From Sphingomonas sp. Root710 (GTDB lineage Bacteria > Pseudomonadota > Alphaproteobacteria > Sphingomonadales > Sphingomonadaceae), in contig NZ_LMIB01000015.1 of the NCBI RefSeq assembly GCF_001429065.1, forward strand, positions 24,905 to 88,904: 64,000 nucleotides of DNA, read 5' to 3'. Every line of letters starts with the position of its first letter. Position 1 is the first letter of the stretch. Of the stretch, positions 26,994 to 38,433 are shown one piece after another. The translations under genes and the position numbers were made by a program. The notes beneath the pieces were generated by a model. That model worked only from the letters and a program-made list of their open reading frames with translations. It did no database searches and was not told where the DNA came from.

Positions 26994-27069
26994 TTTTCGC
27001 CTCTTCTCTTCGAATCAAATGCCGGACGCGCCGCCCGATGCGGACGCGCCCATAACCACAAATTTCCGT

Positions 27070-29145
<2,076 letters not shown>

Positions 29146-29259
29146 GATCTTAAAACTCCGATGTCGGGGAGGGCTTTGACGGCCCGGCCCCGACGATATG
29201 GGAACGAAGTGTTACACTTCCGGGTCCCGCCCCCGAGGGACGGAACCCGAAATGCGCTG
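29146..29259 (-). other. rpsG-fusA spacer with a hairpin
   Basis: 114 nt. Arms at about 29221-29250 (CGGGTCCCG facing CGGAACCCG on the given strand) form a stem just after the rpsG stop; a short GAAGTG/CACTTC dyad follows. There is no U-run. It might be a processing or translational-coupling element; low certainty. Confidence 0.35.
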
Positions 29260-29730
29260 TTACCAGCGGTAGTGCGAGAAGGCGCGGTTCGCTTCCGCCA
29301 TGCGGTGCGTGTCTTCGCGCTTCTTGACGGCGTTGCCGCGGTTGTTCGCGGCGTCCATCAGCTCGCCCGACAGACGGCCGGCCATGGTGTGCTCCGAGCG
29401 CGCACGCGCGGCCGAGATCAGCCAGCGGATGGCAAGAGCCTGCGAGCGCTCGGTGCGAACCTCGACCGGAACCTGATAGGTCGCACCGCCGACGCGGCGG
29501 CTGCGGACCTCGATGCCCGGCTTCACATTGTTGAGGGCGTCATGGAACACGCCGAGCGGCTCGCGCTTGGCGCGGGCTTCGATGGTTTCAAGGGCGCCAT
29601 AGACGATGCCTTCGGCGACGGACTTCTTGCCGTCGAGCATGACACTGTTCATGAACTTGGAGAGCACGACATCCCCGAACTTAGGATCGGGAAGGATTTC
29701 GCGCTTTTCTGGGCGACGACGACGAGCCAT
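29260..29730 (-). CDS. rpsG: 30S ribosomal protein S7
   Basis: 156 residues. [40 protein letters not shown] and [25 protein letters not shown]. Head assembly protein and, in E. coli, the translational repressor of the str operon. Thirteen nt after rpsL. Confidence 0.98.
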   Translation of the reverse strand: MARRRRPEKREILPDPKFGDVVLSKFMNSVMLDGKKSVAEGIVYGALETIEARAKREPLGVFHDALNNVKPGIEVRSRRVGGATYQVPVEVRTERSQALAIRWLISAARARSEHTMAGRLSGELMDAANNRGNAVKKREDTHRMAEANRAFSHYRW

Positions 29731-29743
29731 TTCAATCTACCTC

Positions 29744-30115
29744 TTACTTAGGACGCTTGGCGCCGTACTTCGAACGGCTCTGCTTGCGATCCTTGACACC
29801 CTGCGTATCGAGCACGCCGCGCAGCACGTGATAACGCACACCGGGAAGGTCGCGCACACGGCCGCCACGGATCAGGACCACCGAGTGCTCCTGAAGATTG
29901 TGGCCCTCGCCGGGGATGTAGCTGATGACTTCGCGGCTGTTGGTCAGACGGACCTTGGCCACCTTGCGAAGCGCCGAGTTCGGCTTCTTCGGGGTCGTCG
30001 TGTAGACGCGGGTGCAGACACCACGCTTCTGCGGATTCTTTTCCATCGCAGGGACCTTGGACTTGGCCTTCTGCGGCTCGCGACCCTTGCGGATCAGCTG
30101 GTTGATCGTTGGCAT
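29744..30115 (-). CDS. rpsL: 30S ribosomal protein S12
   Basis: 123 residues from ATG 30115 ([15 protein letters not shown]). Decoding-centre protein; the streptomycin-relevant lysines lie in [11 protein letters not shown] and [11 protein letters not shown] and are wild type in form (Lys at the positions of E. coli K42 and K87 cannot be numbered exactly here but both motifs are intact). First gene of the str operon. Confidence 0.97.
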
Positions 30116-30455
30116 GAAGCCCTTCACCTCTAAGAGAGTTACTTTACCAATGCCCGACTTGCCTTCCCGAAAGGCCCGAGAGATCGGGCTGTCCGGAAAT
30201 GCACGAAAGCCCCGGCGGTCGTTCGACCCCCCAGGCCCTCACACGCATCAGCAATGTTCAAGCTTGCCCAGATACGGCCGGAGCCGGTCCTGAGCAGGGC
30301 GCGCCTATAGAGAAGGAGTCGGATCGGGTCAACCGCCGGAGCCGCCGCATTCCGCCGCTCGTTTCCAACGCCCGCCGAAGGAGGGCCCAATATACCGCCG
30401 GCCCCACTTCCCGGCCATGGTGACAGCGACGGCCCGTTCTGACGTCAGCCGCAGG
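30116..30455. other. Gap between the CDF transporter gene and rpsL
   Basis: 340 nt without a credible gene. It contains the str promoter at 30304-30332 and a leader of about 180 nt. Within that leader the stretch CGAGAGATCGGG is a short dyad, but no clear S7-binding mimic was recognised. Confidence 0.5.
30304..30332 (-). promoter_or_regulatory. Probable sigma-70 promoter of the str operon
   Basis: Minus strand: TTGACC (30327-30332), a 17-nt spacer, TATAGG (30304-30309). It lies 190 nt upstream of rpsL, the only good match in the gap. Confidence 0.65.
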
Positions 30456-31382
30456 CTATGGTTTGCCCGCCGCCGGCGCGGCCTGGGGCTTGATATAGAT
30501 CGCCCGGATCGAGGGCCAACGCTGGCGCAGTTCCGTTTCTGCCTCGGCGATCATCGCCTCCACCCGGCCCACCGGCACCCGGTCGACGAAATCGACCGAC
30601 AAGCCGAGGAAGATGTTGCGCGGCCCGATATGGATGGTGGTAATCTCGTTGATGCCGCTGACTTCGGGCCGCCGGTCGATCGCGCTGCGAACGGCCGCCT
30701 CCAGGGCCGGGTCCGCCGGCTCGCCGATCAGCAGGTCCTTCGATTCGCGCGCCAGCGCCAGCGCCACGGCGGCGAGCGCCAAACCGATTACGATCGACGC
30801 GACGCCGTCCCAGCGCGCGTCTCCGGTCTGCAGGCTGAGGGTGATGCCCACCCCCGCCACGAGGAGGCCGAACATCGCGGCGCTGTCCTCGAACAGGACG
30901 ATGAAGCTCGGCGGATCCTTCGACCGGCGGATCGCAGCCCACCAGCCGAGGTCGCCGCGTGCGTTGCCGAACTCGCGCACCGCGATCAGCCAGCTCGCCC
31001 CCTCCAGCAACAACGCCACCGCCAGCACCACATAGTTGATCAACGGCGAGCGGATCGGCTCGGGATCGAGAATGTGGAGAACGCCCTCGTAGATCGACAG
31101 GCCCGCGCCGGTGGCGAAGATCAGGATCGCGACGACGAAGCTCCAGAAATAGAGCTCGCGGCCATAGCCGAGCGGATGGTGGTCGTCGGGCGGCCGCTCC
31201 GATCGCTTCTGTCCGTAGAGAAGCAAAATCTGGTTGAGACTGTCGACGACCGAGTGAAACCCCTCAGTCAACATCGCCGACGAACCGGTGAAGGCCGCCG
31301 CGACGAATTTGGCGACGGCGATGCCCAGATTAGCGGCCAGCGCCGCAAACAGGGTCAATCGGCTTTCAGGCGGTTCGGTCAT
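30456..31382 (-). CDS. Cation diffusion facilitator family transporter
   Basis: 308 residues from ATG 31382 (MTEPPESRLTLFAALAANLG); a longer in-frame extension lacks homology. A proton-coupled exporter of divalent metals (Zn, Co, Fe or Mn not resolved). Helix II has the EGFHSVVDSLNQILLLYG motif with the metal-site His-Asp pair, helix V carries FEDSAAMFGLLVAGVG, and the C-terminal cytoplasmic domain starts near 210 (SKDLLIGEPADPALEAAVR). The loop RPPDDHHPLGYGRELYFWSF is typical. Divergent from the L,D-transpeptidase. Confidence 0.92.
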   Translation of the reverse strand: MTEPPESRLTLFAALAANLGIAVAKFVAAAFTGSSAMLTEGFHSVVDSLNQILLLYGQKRSERPPDDHHPLGYGRELYFWSFVVAILIFATGAGLSIYEGVLHILDPEPIRSPLINYVVLAVALLLEGASWLIAVREFGNARGDLGWWAAIRRSKDPPSFIVLFEDSAAMFGLLVAGVGITLSLQTGDARWDGVASIVIGLALAAVALALARESKDLLIGEPADPALEAAVRSAIDRRPEVSGINEITTIHIGPRNIFLGLSVDFVDRVPVGRVEAMIAEAETELRQRWPSIRAIYIKPQAAPAAGKP

Positions 31383-31564
31383 GCAGCCCCATGTCGTTCG
31401 ATCCTCCGTCGAAACGCCTTCGCATCGAAAAAGCACCAAGCCCGATTTTTTGATTTGCAGGAAGCCGAAAAGGTTCCTAAGAGAAATTATCCATAGCTGC
31501 GCTCCCAGCACGGATCATAGGAGCCAATCGGCCGTTTTCGCATCGTGGACCAAGGGAGGTCGCG

Positions 31565-32842
31565 ATGTTCACGTCCGTTAGTAGCTCTGAGTATCTCGCA
31601 AAAACCTTCAGCAAGGCCTTTGCGCGCCGCCGCGCACGCCGCCCGGCAAAGGCGTGGCTTGCCACCCTTCCGCTGATCGCCGTCACCGCGCTCACCTTCA
31701 ACGGCCCCGCGCCGGCGGAAATGTCCTCCGGCACACCGATCGAAACCATTGTCCGGCAGGAAGGGCGGTGGTCGATCGACAATGCCAGGACGTTGGCCAG
31801 CCTGATCGAGGAATCGGCGCAGGAGGGGCTGGAACCATCGGACTACAGACTGGCCGAGCTCAAGTCCGCGCTCGAAGCAGGGGAACCGGGCGCGGCGCTC
31901 GACATGCTCGCCTCCTCCTCCGCGCTGATGCTGGCGCACGATTATGCCGATGGCCGCATCGAGGACAAACAGGCTTTCGACTGGCACATGACGCAGCCGG
32001 CCGACCCCAACCTTCTCCAGCGTGGCCTCGACGACGCACTCGCCCAAGGCAAGCTGCGCACGTGGATGCAGGGACTGCTTCCGGACAACGCGCAATATCG
32101 CGCGCTGAAGGCAGCCTATGCCGCGACGGGTCCGGCGGACTCCGCCAGGCGGGAATTGCTACGGGCCAATCTCGAACGCTGGCGCTGGATGCCCCGCAAC
32201 CTCGGCGAGCGCTATATCTATGTGAATGTGCCGAGCTACCGGCTCGAGCTGATCAACGCCGGCGTGGAAGAGGCTAGCTTCAACGTCGTCGTGGGCGCCC
32301 CCAAGACCCCTACCCCGCAGCTCGCGCTTCAGGCCCAGTCGGTCGTCGCCAACCCCAGCTGGACGCTTCCGCCCAGCGTGCTCAAGGAAGGCCGCTGGCA
32401 AGGCAAGGGCTATAGCGTCACGCGCCGCGCAGATGGCAGCCTGAACGTCAGACAGGCTCCGGGGCCGCGAAACGCACTGGGGCGGATCAAGATCGACATG
32501 CCCAATTCCCACGCGATCTATCTGCACGACACACCGCAGAAGGCAGCGTTCGAGCGAACCGACCGCGCGCTGAGCCATGGCTGCGTCCGGGTCCAGAATA
32601 TCGAGGAGCTGGCCGCCTTGCTCCATGGCGGTGTCGAACTCGATGACGCTCTCGCCGACCCTGCGAAGACGAAGGTGCTGCAGCTTCAGAAAAGCGTCCC
32701 GGTCTATATCGCCTACTTCACCGCCGAGGCGCAGCCCGATGGCACGATCCGTTATTTGGGCGACCCGTACCAGCGCGATCAGGCGCTGCTCGAGCGGATC
32801 GGCGCGCAGGGCGGCAGCCCCATTCGGATGGCCGCGCGCTGA
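31565..32842 (+). CDS. L,D-transpeptidase, YcbB/LdtD-like (YkuD domain)
   Basis: 425 residues. Makes 3-3 cross-links in peptidoglycan or related bonds. N-terminal signal anchor at about 32-50, a scaffold region with PSDYRLAEL typical of YcbB-type enzymes, RANLERWRWMPRNLGERYIYVNVPSYRLEL leading into the YkuD domain, and the catalytic motif with His in IYLHDTP and Cys340 in LSHGCVRVQN. GGGAGG precedes ATG 31565. Heads a group of cell-wall genes on the plus strand. Confidence 0.93.
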   Translation: MFTSVSSSEYLAKTFSKAFARRRARRPAKAWLATLPLIAVTALTFNGPAPAEMSSGTPIETIVRQEGRWSIDNARTLASLIEESAQEGLEPSDYRLAELKSALEAGEPGAALDMLASSSALMLAHDYADGRIEDKQAFDWHMTQPADPNLLQRGLDDALAQGKLRTWMQGLLPDNAQYRALKAAYAATGPADSARRELLRANLERWRWMPRNLGERYIYVNVPSYRLELINAGVEEASFNVVVGAPKTPTPQLALQAQSVVANPSWTLPPSVLKEGRWQGKGYSVTRRADGSLNVRQAPGPRNALGRIKIDMPNSHAIYLHDTPQKAAFERTDRALSHGCVRVQNIEELAALLHGGVELDDALADPAKTKVLQLQKSVPVYIAYFTAEAQPDGTIRYLGDPYQRDQALLERIGAQGGSPIRMAAR

Positions 32843-33024
32843 TTCAGCTCCGCGGTCGCGTCCGTGCAAACGATATCGACGAAAGTCGTAGTCTGACGAT
32901 GAACCGTGCAAGGAAAGCGCCAGGCGCGCGCCGTACAGGGAACAAAGGTCCACTCTGCGAATGAAATGGTTAACCCGCTCTGGTAAGTAGAGGCTCTTGT
33001 TAGCGTAAAGAGCGGGTCGGGCAA
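32843..33024. other. Gap between the two L,D-transpeptidase genes
   Basis: 182 nt. No gene. The AT-richer part around 32955-33005 may hold a promoter for the next gene; no clear hexamers. Confidence 0.3.
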
Positions 33025-33663
33025 TTGCAGGATTTTATCGACACGCCGGTCAACCGGCGCGGATTACTGGGTTCAGCCATTTTCGGCGGATTGGCATTGG
33101 CAGCGGGCGGCACTTCGGTGGCAGCCCCCCTGATCCCGCCGGCCAGGCTTCGCCCCGAAGTACGCGCACGCGCCCTTGCCGCGATGAGCCGCAATGTCGG
33201 CAGGGTCAAATGCCGCGACGTCATAGGCATCTGCGATTTCGACGATCCATCGGCGACGCCGCGTTTCCATCTGCTCGACGTCGCATCGGGCAAGGTCGAC
33301 AGTTTCCTCGTCGCGCATGGCCGCGGCTCGGATCCAGGCCACACGGGCTGGCTGCAAAAATTCTCGAACGCGATGGGCTCCGCCGCATCGTCCGATGGAG
33401 CCTATGTCACCGCCGAGGAATATTTCGGCCAGCACGGCCGTTCACGCCGGATCGACGGACTCGATGGCACCAACAGCAACGCCCGCGCCCGCGCCGTCGT
33501 GATCCATGGCGCCTGGTATGCCGAGCGCAACATGATCGCGCAGCACGGCAAGCTTGGCCGTTCGGAGGGCTGTTTCGCGTTCGGCGAGAGCGATCTGGCG
33601 CAGGTCATGGCGCGTCTCGGCCCGGGCCGCCTGCTATATGCCGACAAGGTCGACCGTGCGTAA
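33025..33663 (+). CDS. Tat-exported murein L,D-transpeptidase catalytic domain protein (YkuD_2 family)
   Basis: 212 residues. Starts at TTG 33025, the only start that keeps the twin-arginine signal NRRGLLGSAIFGG (residues 10-22); no ATG is available upstream. The mature part has FHLLDVASGKVDSFLVAHGRGSDP, GTNSNARARAVVIHGAWYA and the catalytic Cys183 in GRSEGCFAFGESD. This is the small secreted L,D-transpeptidase family often seen beside other cell-wall enzymes. Different family from the preceding gene. Folded export through Tat is inferred from the signal. Confidence 0.85.
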   Translation: MQDFIDTPVNRRGLLGSAIFGGLALAAGGTSVAAPLIPPARLRPEVRARALAAMSRNVGRVKCRDVIGICDFDDPSATPRFHLLDVASGKVDSFLVAHGRGSDPGHTGWLQKFSNAMGSAASSDGAYVTAEEYFGQHGRSRRIDGLDGTNSNARARAVVIHGAWYAERNMIAQHGKLGRSEGCFAFGESDLAQVMARLGPGRLLYADKVDRA

Positions 33664-33767
33664 AATGAGTCGAAGCGCATGAACCGCCCTGTCGGAGCGG
33701 CTGTCGCGATTCTCGAAAATGCTTTAGATTCAATCCCATCTGGTCGATAACAGAGGGGACTGGATCG

Positions 33768-34727
33768 GTGACTTTGGTTGCTTTCAGATATTGGCTGGCG
33801 GGCATGTCGCTGGCGCTCGCCACCCTGGTCACACCGCTATCGACGGCGCAGGCGATCAGCCCGCTCGGCGGCCCGCGCTTCGCCGCGGTGCTGATGGACG
33901 CCGACACCAACGAAATCCTCTACGCCGAACAGGCGACAGCGATCCGCCATCCCGCGTCGATCACCAAGGTGATGACGCTCTACATTGTCTTCGACGCGCT
34001 CGACGCGGGGCGGCTGCGCCTCGACGACCGGGTCGTCATGACGCCGCGCGCCGTCAGTCAGCGCCCGTCCAAGCTCGGTATAGGCGTCGGCCAGTCGCTG
34101 TCGGTCGAAGAGGCGATCAGCGTCGTCGCGGTCAAATCGGCCAATGACGTGGCGGTCGCGCTCGCCGAGAAGGTCGGCGGCAGCGAAGAGAATTTCGCCC
34201 GGCTGATGACCGCGAAGGCGCGCCAGCTGGGCATGCGGCAGACGGTGTTCGCCAATGCCAGCGGCCTGCCCGATCCCGCCCATTTCACATCGGCGCAGGA
34301 TATCGCGATCCTGTCCGCCGCGATGATCCGACATCACCCGGACCGCTATCGCTGCTTTTCGGAACAAAGCTACAGCTACGGCCGGCTGCGTTTGGCCAAC
34401 CACAACAAGCTGCTTGGCGTGGTGCCCGGCCTCGACGGTATCAAGACCGGCTTCACCAACGACAGCGGCTTCACCCTCACCGCCTCGGCGATCCGCGGCG
34501 GCCGCCGGCTGATCGCAGTGGTGCTCGGTTCACCTTCGGGCTGGCAGCGCGATCGCGACATTACCACCCTTCTCAACACCGGCTTCACCGCGCTCGACAT
34601 CCGCCGCAACGGCGGCATCGAGGATATGCCGGCGCTGCTGTCGAGCGCTGGCTTCACGCTCAACCGCAGCCTTCGCCCGGTGCCGCAGCTGGCGACGCTG
34701 GATGTCGAAGAAGGCGACGGCGAATAG
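33768..34727 (+). CDS. D-alanyl-D-alanine carboxypeptidase (PBP5/6 family, S11)
   Basis: 319 residues from GTG 33768. Removes the terminal D-Ala from pentapeptide stems, which yields the tetrapeptides used by L,D-transpeptidases. Signal peptide to about 29 (STAQA). Active-site triad: Ser64-x-x-Lys67 in ASITK, SAN at 124-126, KTG at 226-228. The C-terminal beta domain of E. coli PBP5 is largely absent; the chain ends in an acidic tail after about 300, with no amphipathic anchor. Followed by a strong terminator. Confidence 0.94.
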   Translation: MTLVAFRYWLAGMSLALATLVTPLSTAQAISPLGGPRFAAVLMDADTNEILYAEQATAIRHPASITKVMTLYIVFDALDAGRLRLDDRVVMTPRAVSQRPSKLGIGVGQSLSVEEAISVVAVKSANDVAVALAEKVGGSEENFARLMTAKARQLGMRQTVFANASGLPDPAHFTSAQDIAILSAAMIRHHPDRYRCFSEQSYSYGRLRLANHNKLLGVVPGLDGIKTGFTNDSGFTLTASAIRGGRRLIAVVLGSPSGWQRDRDITTLLNTGFTALDIRRNGGIEDMPALLSSAGFTLNRSLRPVPQLATLDVEEGDGE

Positions 34728-34828
34728 AGCGATTTCTAGGCAGATGGAAATCTGCGACCCGGAAATCGCGCTAGATCAAAAAGATACTGCTTCCAGGCCC
34801 CTTCATAGAGGGCAAGGGAGGGGCAAAT

Positions 34829-34856
34829 GGGACGGACGCGAGTCCGTCCCTTTTTT
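34829..34856 (+). terminator. Intrinsic terminator after the D,D-carboxypeptidase gene
   Basis: A perfect 9-bp stem, GGGACGGAC (34829-34837) with GTCCGTCCC (34842-34850), 4-nt loop, then six T. About 100 nt past the stop. A weaker dyad, GCGATTTC/GAAATCGC, lies at about 34730-34770. Confidence 0.9.
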
Positions 34857-34858
34857 GA

Positions 34859-35071
34859 TTATTGCAGGATCAGCCGGCGGCTGAAGATCGGCGCGTAGGA
34901 AGGGTTCACACGCGGCGCGCGGCGCTCCACCTCGGCGATCCGCACGCTCTTACGCGCTTGCGCCTCGGCGACCGAACGCGCCTTGGGATGAAGCTGGCAG
35001 GCGAGCACGCCATGAGCATATAGGGCGGACAAGGCCGCCCCGCCCAGTATGAGGATCTTTCCCAAACCCAA
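34859..35071 (-). CDS. Hypothetical small protein with an N-terminal membrane segment
   Basis: 70 residues starting at TTG 35071 with GGGAGG 8 nt upstream. Hydrophobic segment KILILGGAALSALYAHGVLAC (about 5-25) with a Cys at its end resembles a signal or lipoprotein-like sequence, then a basic region rich in Arg/Ala. No family recognised. Its stop touches the end of the plus-strand terminator. Confidence 0.5.
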   Translation of the reverse strand: MGLGKILILGGAALSALYAHGVLACQLHPKARSVAEAQARKSVRIAEVERRAPRVNPSYAPIFSRRLILQ

Positions 35072-35135
35072 CGCCGCCTCCCTGATGACGACTTTCCCGC
35101 GTGGACGCTAGGCCGACGCTGGGCAAGCCGCACAG

Positions 35136-35162
35136 CGCTGGTCGGCGAACCGCCGACCAGCG
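35136..35162 (-). terminator. Hairpin downstream of lpdA
   Basis: A perfect 12-bp stem, 35136-35147 with 35151-35162, 3-nt loop, 19 nt past the lpdA stop. No U-run on either strand, so it may protect the 3' end or act as a weak terminator. Confidence 0.5.
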
Positions 35163-35180
35163 TCGACGAACGACAGGCCG

Positions 35181-36575
35181 TCAGATGTGCAGCGGGCGTC
35201 CGTAGGCGGCGAGCACGCTTTCATGCATCGACTCGCTGATCGTCGGATGCGGGAAGACCGTGCCCATCAGTTCGGCTTCTGTGGTCTCCAGCGTCTTGCC
35301 GATCGTATAGCCCTGGATCATCTCGGTCACTTCGGCGCCGACCATGTGCGCGCCGAGCAGTTCGCCGGTCGCCTCGTCGAACACCGTCTTCACGAACCCC
35401 TCGACCTCGCCCATGGCGATCGCCTTGCCGTTGCCGATGAAGGGGAATTTACCCACCTTCACCTTGTAACCAGCCTCCTTGGCCTTGGCCTCGGTAAGGC
35501 CGACCGAAGCGACCTGCGGGCGGCAATAGGTGCAGCCCGGAATGTTGCGGACGTCCATTGCATGCGGATGCTGACCCGCGATCGTCTCGGCGGCGATCAC
35601 CGCTTCGTGCATCGCTTTGTGCGCCAGCCAGGGCGCGCCTGCGACGTCGCCGATCGCGTAGATGCCCTCGACATTGGTACGGCAATGGCCGTCGATCAGG
35701 ATATGGCCGCGATCGGTCTTCACGCCCAGCGTCTCCAGACCGATATTCTCGGTGTTGGGGACGATGCCGACCGCGACGATGACGTGGCTATACTCTTCGG
35801 TCGTGACCTTGCCGTCCTTGTCCTTGATCTCGGCCTTGACGCCCTTGGCCGTGGTCTCGAGCTTCTGGACCCCCGTCGACGGACGGATCGTCATGCCCTG
35901 CTTGGTGAGCGCCTTGGTCATGAACGCGCTGACTTCGGCATCTTCCACCGGAAGGATGCGGTCGAGCATCTCGACGATCGTCACCTCGGCCCCCATGTCG
36001 CCATAGAAGCTGGCGAACTCGACGCCGATCGCGCCCGATCCGATCACCAGCAGCTTGGTCGGCATCTCGGGCGGCACGAGCGCGTGGCGATAGGTCCAGA
36101 TCTTCTTGCCGTCGGCCTTGGCGAAGGGCAGGTCGCGGGCACGCGCGCCGGTCGCGACGATGATGTTCTTCGCGGTCAGCTCGGTCTTCTGGCCGTCCTT
36201 GGTGACGGTCAGCTTGCCCTTGGCCGTCAGCACGCCGTCGCCGACATGCACGGCGATCTTGTGCTTCTTCATTAGCCCGGTGACACCCTGATTGAGCTGC
36301 TTGGCGACACCGCGCGAGCGCTGCACCACCTTGTCCAGATCGAAGCTCGGCTTGCCCGCCGTCAGCCCGAAATCCGCGGCGTGGAGCATATGATGGTAGA
36401 TTTCCGACGAGCGCAGCAAAGCCTTCGTCGGAATGCAGCCCCAGTTAAGGCAGATGCCGCCGAGCAATTCGCGCTCGACGATCGCAGTTTTCAGGCCAAG
36501 CTGAGACGCCCGGATGGCGGCGACATAGCCGCCCGGCCCCGATCCGAGTACGATGAGGTCGTAGGATTCCGCCAC
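35181..36575 (-). CDS. lpdA: Dihydrolipoyl dehydrogenase (E3)
   Basis: 464 residues. Reoxidises dihydrolipoamide with NAD in 2-oxoacid dehydrogenase complexes. FAD motif GSGPGGYVAAIRA (11-23), redox disulfide Cys42/Cys47 in GGICLNWGCIPTK, NAD motif VIGSGAIGVEFASFY, and the catalytic His-Glu pair in FPHPTISESMHE. Last gene of pdhC-thioesterase-lpdA, 17 nt after the thioesterase. Confidence 0.97.
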   Translation of the reverse strand: MAESYDLIVLGSGPGGYVAAIRASQLGLKTAIVERELLGGICLNWGCIPTKALLRSSEIYHHMLHAADFGLTAGKPSFDLDKVVQRSRGVAKQLNQGVTGLMKKHKIAVHVGDGVLTAKGKLTVTKDGQKTELTAKNIIVATGARARDLPFAKADGKKIWTYRHALVPPEMPTKLLVIGSGAIGVEFASFYGDMGAEVTIVEMLDRILPVEDAEVSAFMTKALTKQGMTIRPSTGVQKLETTAKGVKAEIKDKDGKVTTEEYSHVIVAVGIVPNTENIGLETLGVKTDRGHILIDGHCRTNVEGIYAIGDVAGAPWLAHKAMHEAVIAAETIAGQHPHAMDVRNIPGCTYCRPQVASVGLTEAKAKEAGYKVKVGKFPFIGNGKAIAMGEVEGFVKTVFDEATGELLGAHMVGAEVTEMIQGYTIGKTLETTEAELMGTVFPHPTISESMHESVLAAYGRPLHI

Positions 36576-36592
36576 TTGCTGCTCCTCAGAGA

Positions 36593-36985
36593 CTATTGTT
36601 CGTGAATGACCCGCGGCCGCCCCTGGTCGTCGATCGCCACGAAGGTGATCGTCGCATGGGTGACCTGCTCACTTTCCAGACCGTTGCGCGATTGCCGCCA
36701 GGCCGTCACCTCTATCTTCATAGAGGTCCGGCCGGTCGAGACGAGGTCCGCATAGACGGACACGACGTCGCCGACCTTCACCGGGCGATGGAAGATCATC
36801 CCGTCCATCGCGATCGTCGCGGCGCGGCCACGGCTGTGCTGCGACGCCACGGTGCCCGCCGCGAGATCCATCATGCTCACCAGCCAGCCGCCGAAAATAT
36901 CGCCGTTGGCATTGGTGTCGGCAGGCATCGCCACCACGCGGATCGCCGGCTCACCGGTAGGCCGCGTCGGTTTGCCGCCCGACAT
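36593..36985 (-). CDS. Acyl-CoA thioesterase (YciA-like hot-dog fold)
   Basis: 130 residues. Signature PADTNANGDIFGGWLVSMMDLAAGTVASQHSRG, with the catalytic Asp of the hot-dog thioesterases in MMDLA, and GDVVSVYADLVSTGRTSMKIEV. Hydrolyses acyl-CoAs; substrate range unknown. It sits between E2 and E3, two nt after pdhC, suggesting coupled expression, perhaps to relieve acyl-CoA build-up (inference). Confidence 0.9.
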   Translation of the reverse strand: MSGGKPTRPTGEPAIRVVAMPADTNANGDIFGGWLVSMMDLAAGTVASQHSRGRAATIAMDGMIFHRPVKVGDVVSVYADLVSTGRTSMKIEVTAWRQSRNGLESEQVTHATITFVAIDDQGRPRVIHEQ

Positions 36986-36987
36986 CG

Positions 36988-38286
36988 TCAGGCGAGCATC
37001 CCCAGCGGATTTTCGACCAGCCGCTTGAAGGCCTGCATCAGCTGCGCGCCGACCGCGCCGTCGATGGCGCGATGGTCGAAGCTGCCGGTCGCAGACATGA
37101 TCGTCGCGGTCGAGAGCGCGTCATTGACGATATAGGGCCGCTTTTCGCCCGCGCCGACCGCCATGATCATCGCCTGAGGCGGATTGATGACCGCGGTGAA
37201 CTGCTTGATCCCGAACATCCCCATGTTGGAAATCGAGGCGGTGCCGCCCTGATATTCCGCCGGCTGCAGCTTGCCGTCCTTGGCGCGCTGGGCCAGATCC
37301 TTGGCTTCGGCCGCGATCGCCGCGACGCTTTTCGTGTCCGCGCCCTTGATGATCGGGGTGATCAGCCCGCCCGGGATCGCCACGGCGACCGAGATATCGG
37401 CGCGCTTGTACTGGATCAGCGTGTCGCCCGCGAACGAGACGTTGCATTCGGGCACTTCTATCAGCGCGACGGCGAGCGCCTTGATCAGCAGATCGTTGAC
37501 CGACAGCTTCACGCCGCGCGATTCGAGCGAGGCGTTGAGCTGGCCGCGCAGCTTGAGCAGCGCGTCGAGCTGGATATCGACCGTAAGGAAGATGTGCGGG
37601 CTTTGCTGCATCGACTCGGTCAGCCGGCGCGCAATCGTCTTGCGCATGTTCGACAGCTTGACGACCTCATGCGGGATATCGTCGTTCGCGACGACCGGTG
37701 CGGGCGCAACCGCGGGAGCCGACGACGCAGCGGCCACAGGGGCGGCAGACGCGCCCTTCGACGCGCTGTCGAGATCGGCCTTGACGACCCGGCCGCCGGG
37801 CCCCGAACCGGTTACCTGCGCCAGATCGATGCCCTGCGCGCTCGCCAGCCGCTTTGCCAGCGGGCTCGCCTTGACGCGGTCGTTCGATGCCGGCGCGGCC
37901 TTCGGCGCGGGTTCCGCCGCCTTGGCGGGCGCGGGCGCAGCGGCAGGCGCTTCGGCCTTGGGCTTTTCGGCAGGCTTCTCTTCTGCCTTGGCAGGCGCGG
38001 CCTCGGCCTTCGGCGCGGCCTTGGCGGGGGCCGGGGCGGCTTCATCCTCACCCTGGATCAGCGCGATCACCGCGCCGACCTTCACGCCTTCGCTGCCTTC
38101 GGCGACGAGGATCTGCGAGATCACGCCCTCGTCGACCGCTTCGAATTCCATCGTCGCCTTGTCCGTCTCGATCTCGGCGAGCAGATCGCCCGACTTGACG
38201 CTATCACCCTCCTTGACCAGCCATTTGGCCAGTGTTCCTTCCTCCATGGTCGGAGAGAGGGCAGGCATCTTCAGTTCTATCGGCAT
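36988..38286 (-). CDS. pdhC: Pyruvate dehydrogenase complex dihydrolipoamide acetyltransferase (E2)
   Basis: 432 residues. One lipoyl domain with Lys43 in [17 protein letters not shown], an Ala/Pro/Lys-rich linker at about 82-130, the peripheral subunit-binding domain [34 protein letters not shown], a second linker, and the catalytic domain ending with [35 protein letters not shown] is the usual pyruvate-type N-terminus. The E1 genes pdhA/pdhB are not adjacent: upstream is a divergent stress-protein gene. Confidence 0.95.
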   Translation of the reverse strand: MPIELKMPALSPTMEEGTLAKWLVKEGDSVKSGDLLAEIETDKATMEFEAVDEGVISQILVAEGSEGVKVGAVIALIQGEDEAAPAPAKAAPKAEAAPAKAEEKPAEKPKAEAPAAAPAPAKAAEPAPKAAPASNDRVKASPLAKRLASAQGIDLAQVTGSGPGGRVVKADLDSASKGASAAPVAAASSAPAVAPAPVVANDDIPHEVVKLSNMRKTIARRLTESMQQSPHIFLTVDIQLDALLKLRGQLNASLESRGVKLSVNDLLIKALAVALIEVPECNVSFAGDTLIQYKRADISVAVAIPGGLITPIIKGADTKSVAAIAAEAKDLAQRAKDGKLQPAEYQGGTASISNMGMFGIKQFTAVINPPQAMIMAVGAGEKRPYIVNDALSTATIMSATGSFDHRAIDGAVGAQLMQAFKRLVENPLGMLA

Positions 38287-38433
38287 ATTCTTGTCCCTTG
38301 AGGCGGGATTGGGGTCGATGCGCGTCCCTCTTCCCCGCTCGCCGGGACAAGGTCAACCCTGCTATAGGGTAGAATCGCGCAAAATCGTCACGTAGCGCAC
38401 CTAATTGGTTAATACAGGGGAAGGATTGCCACC

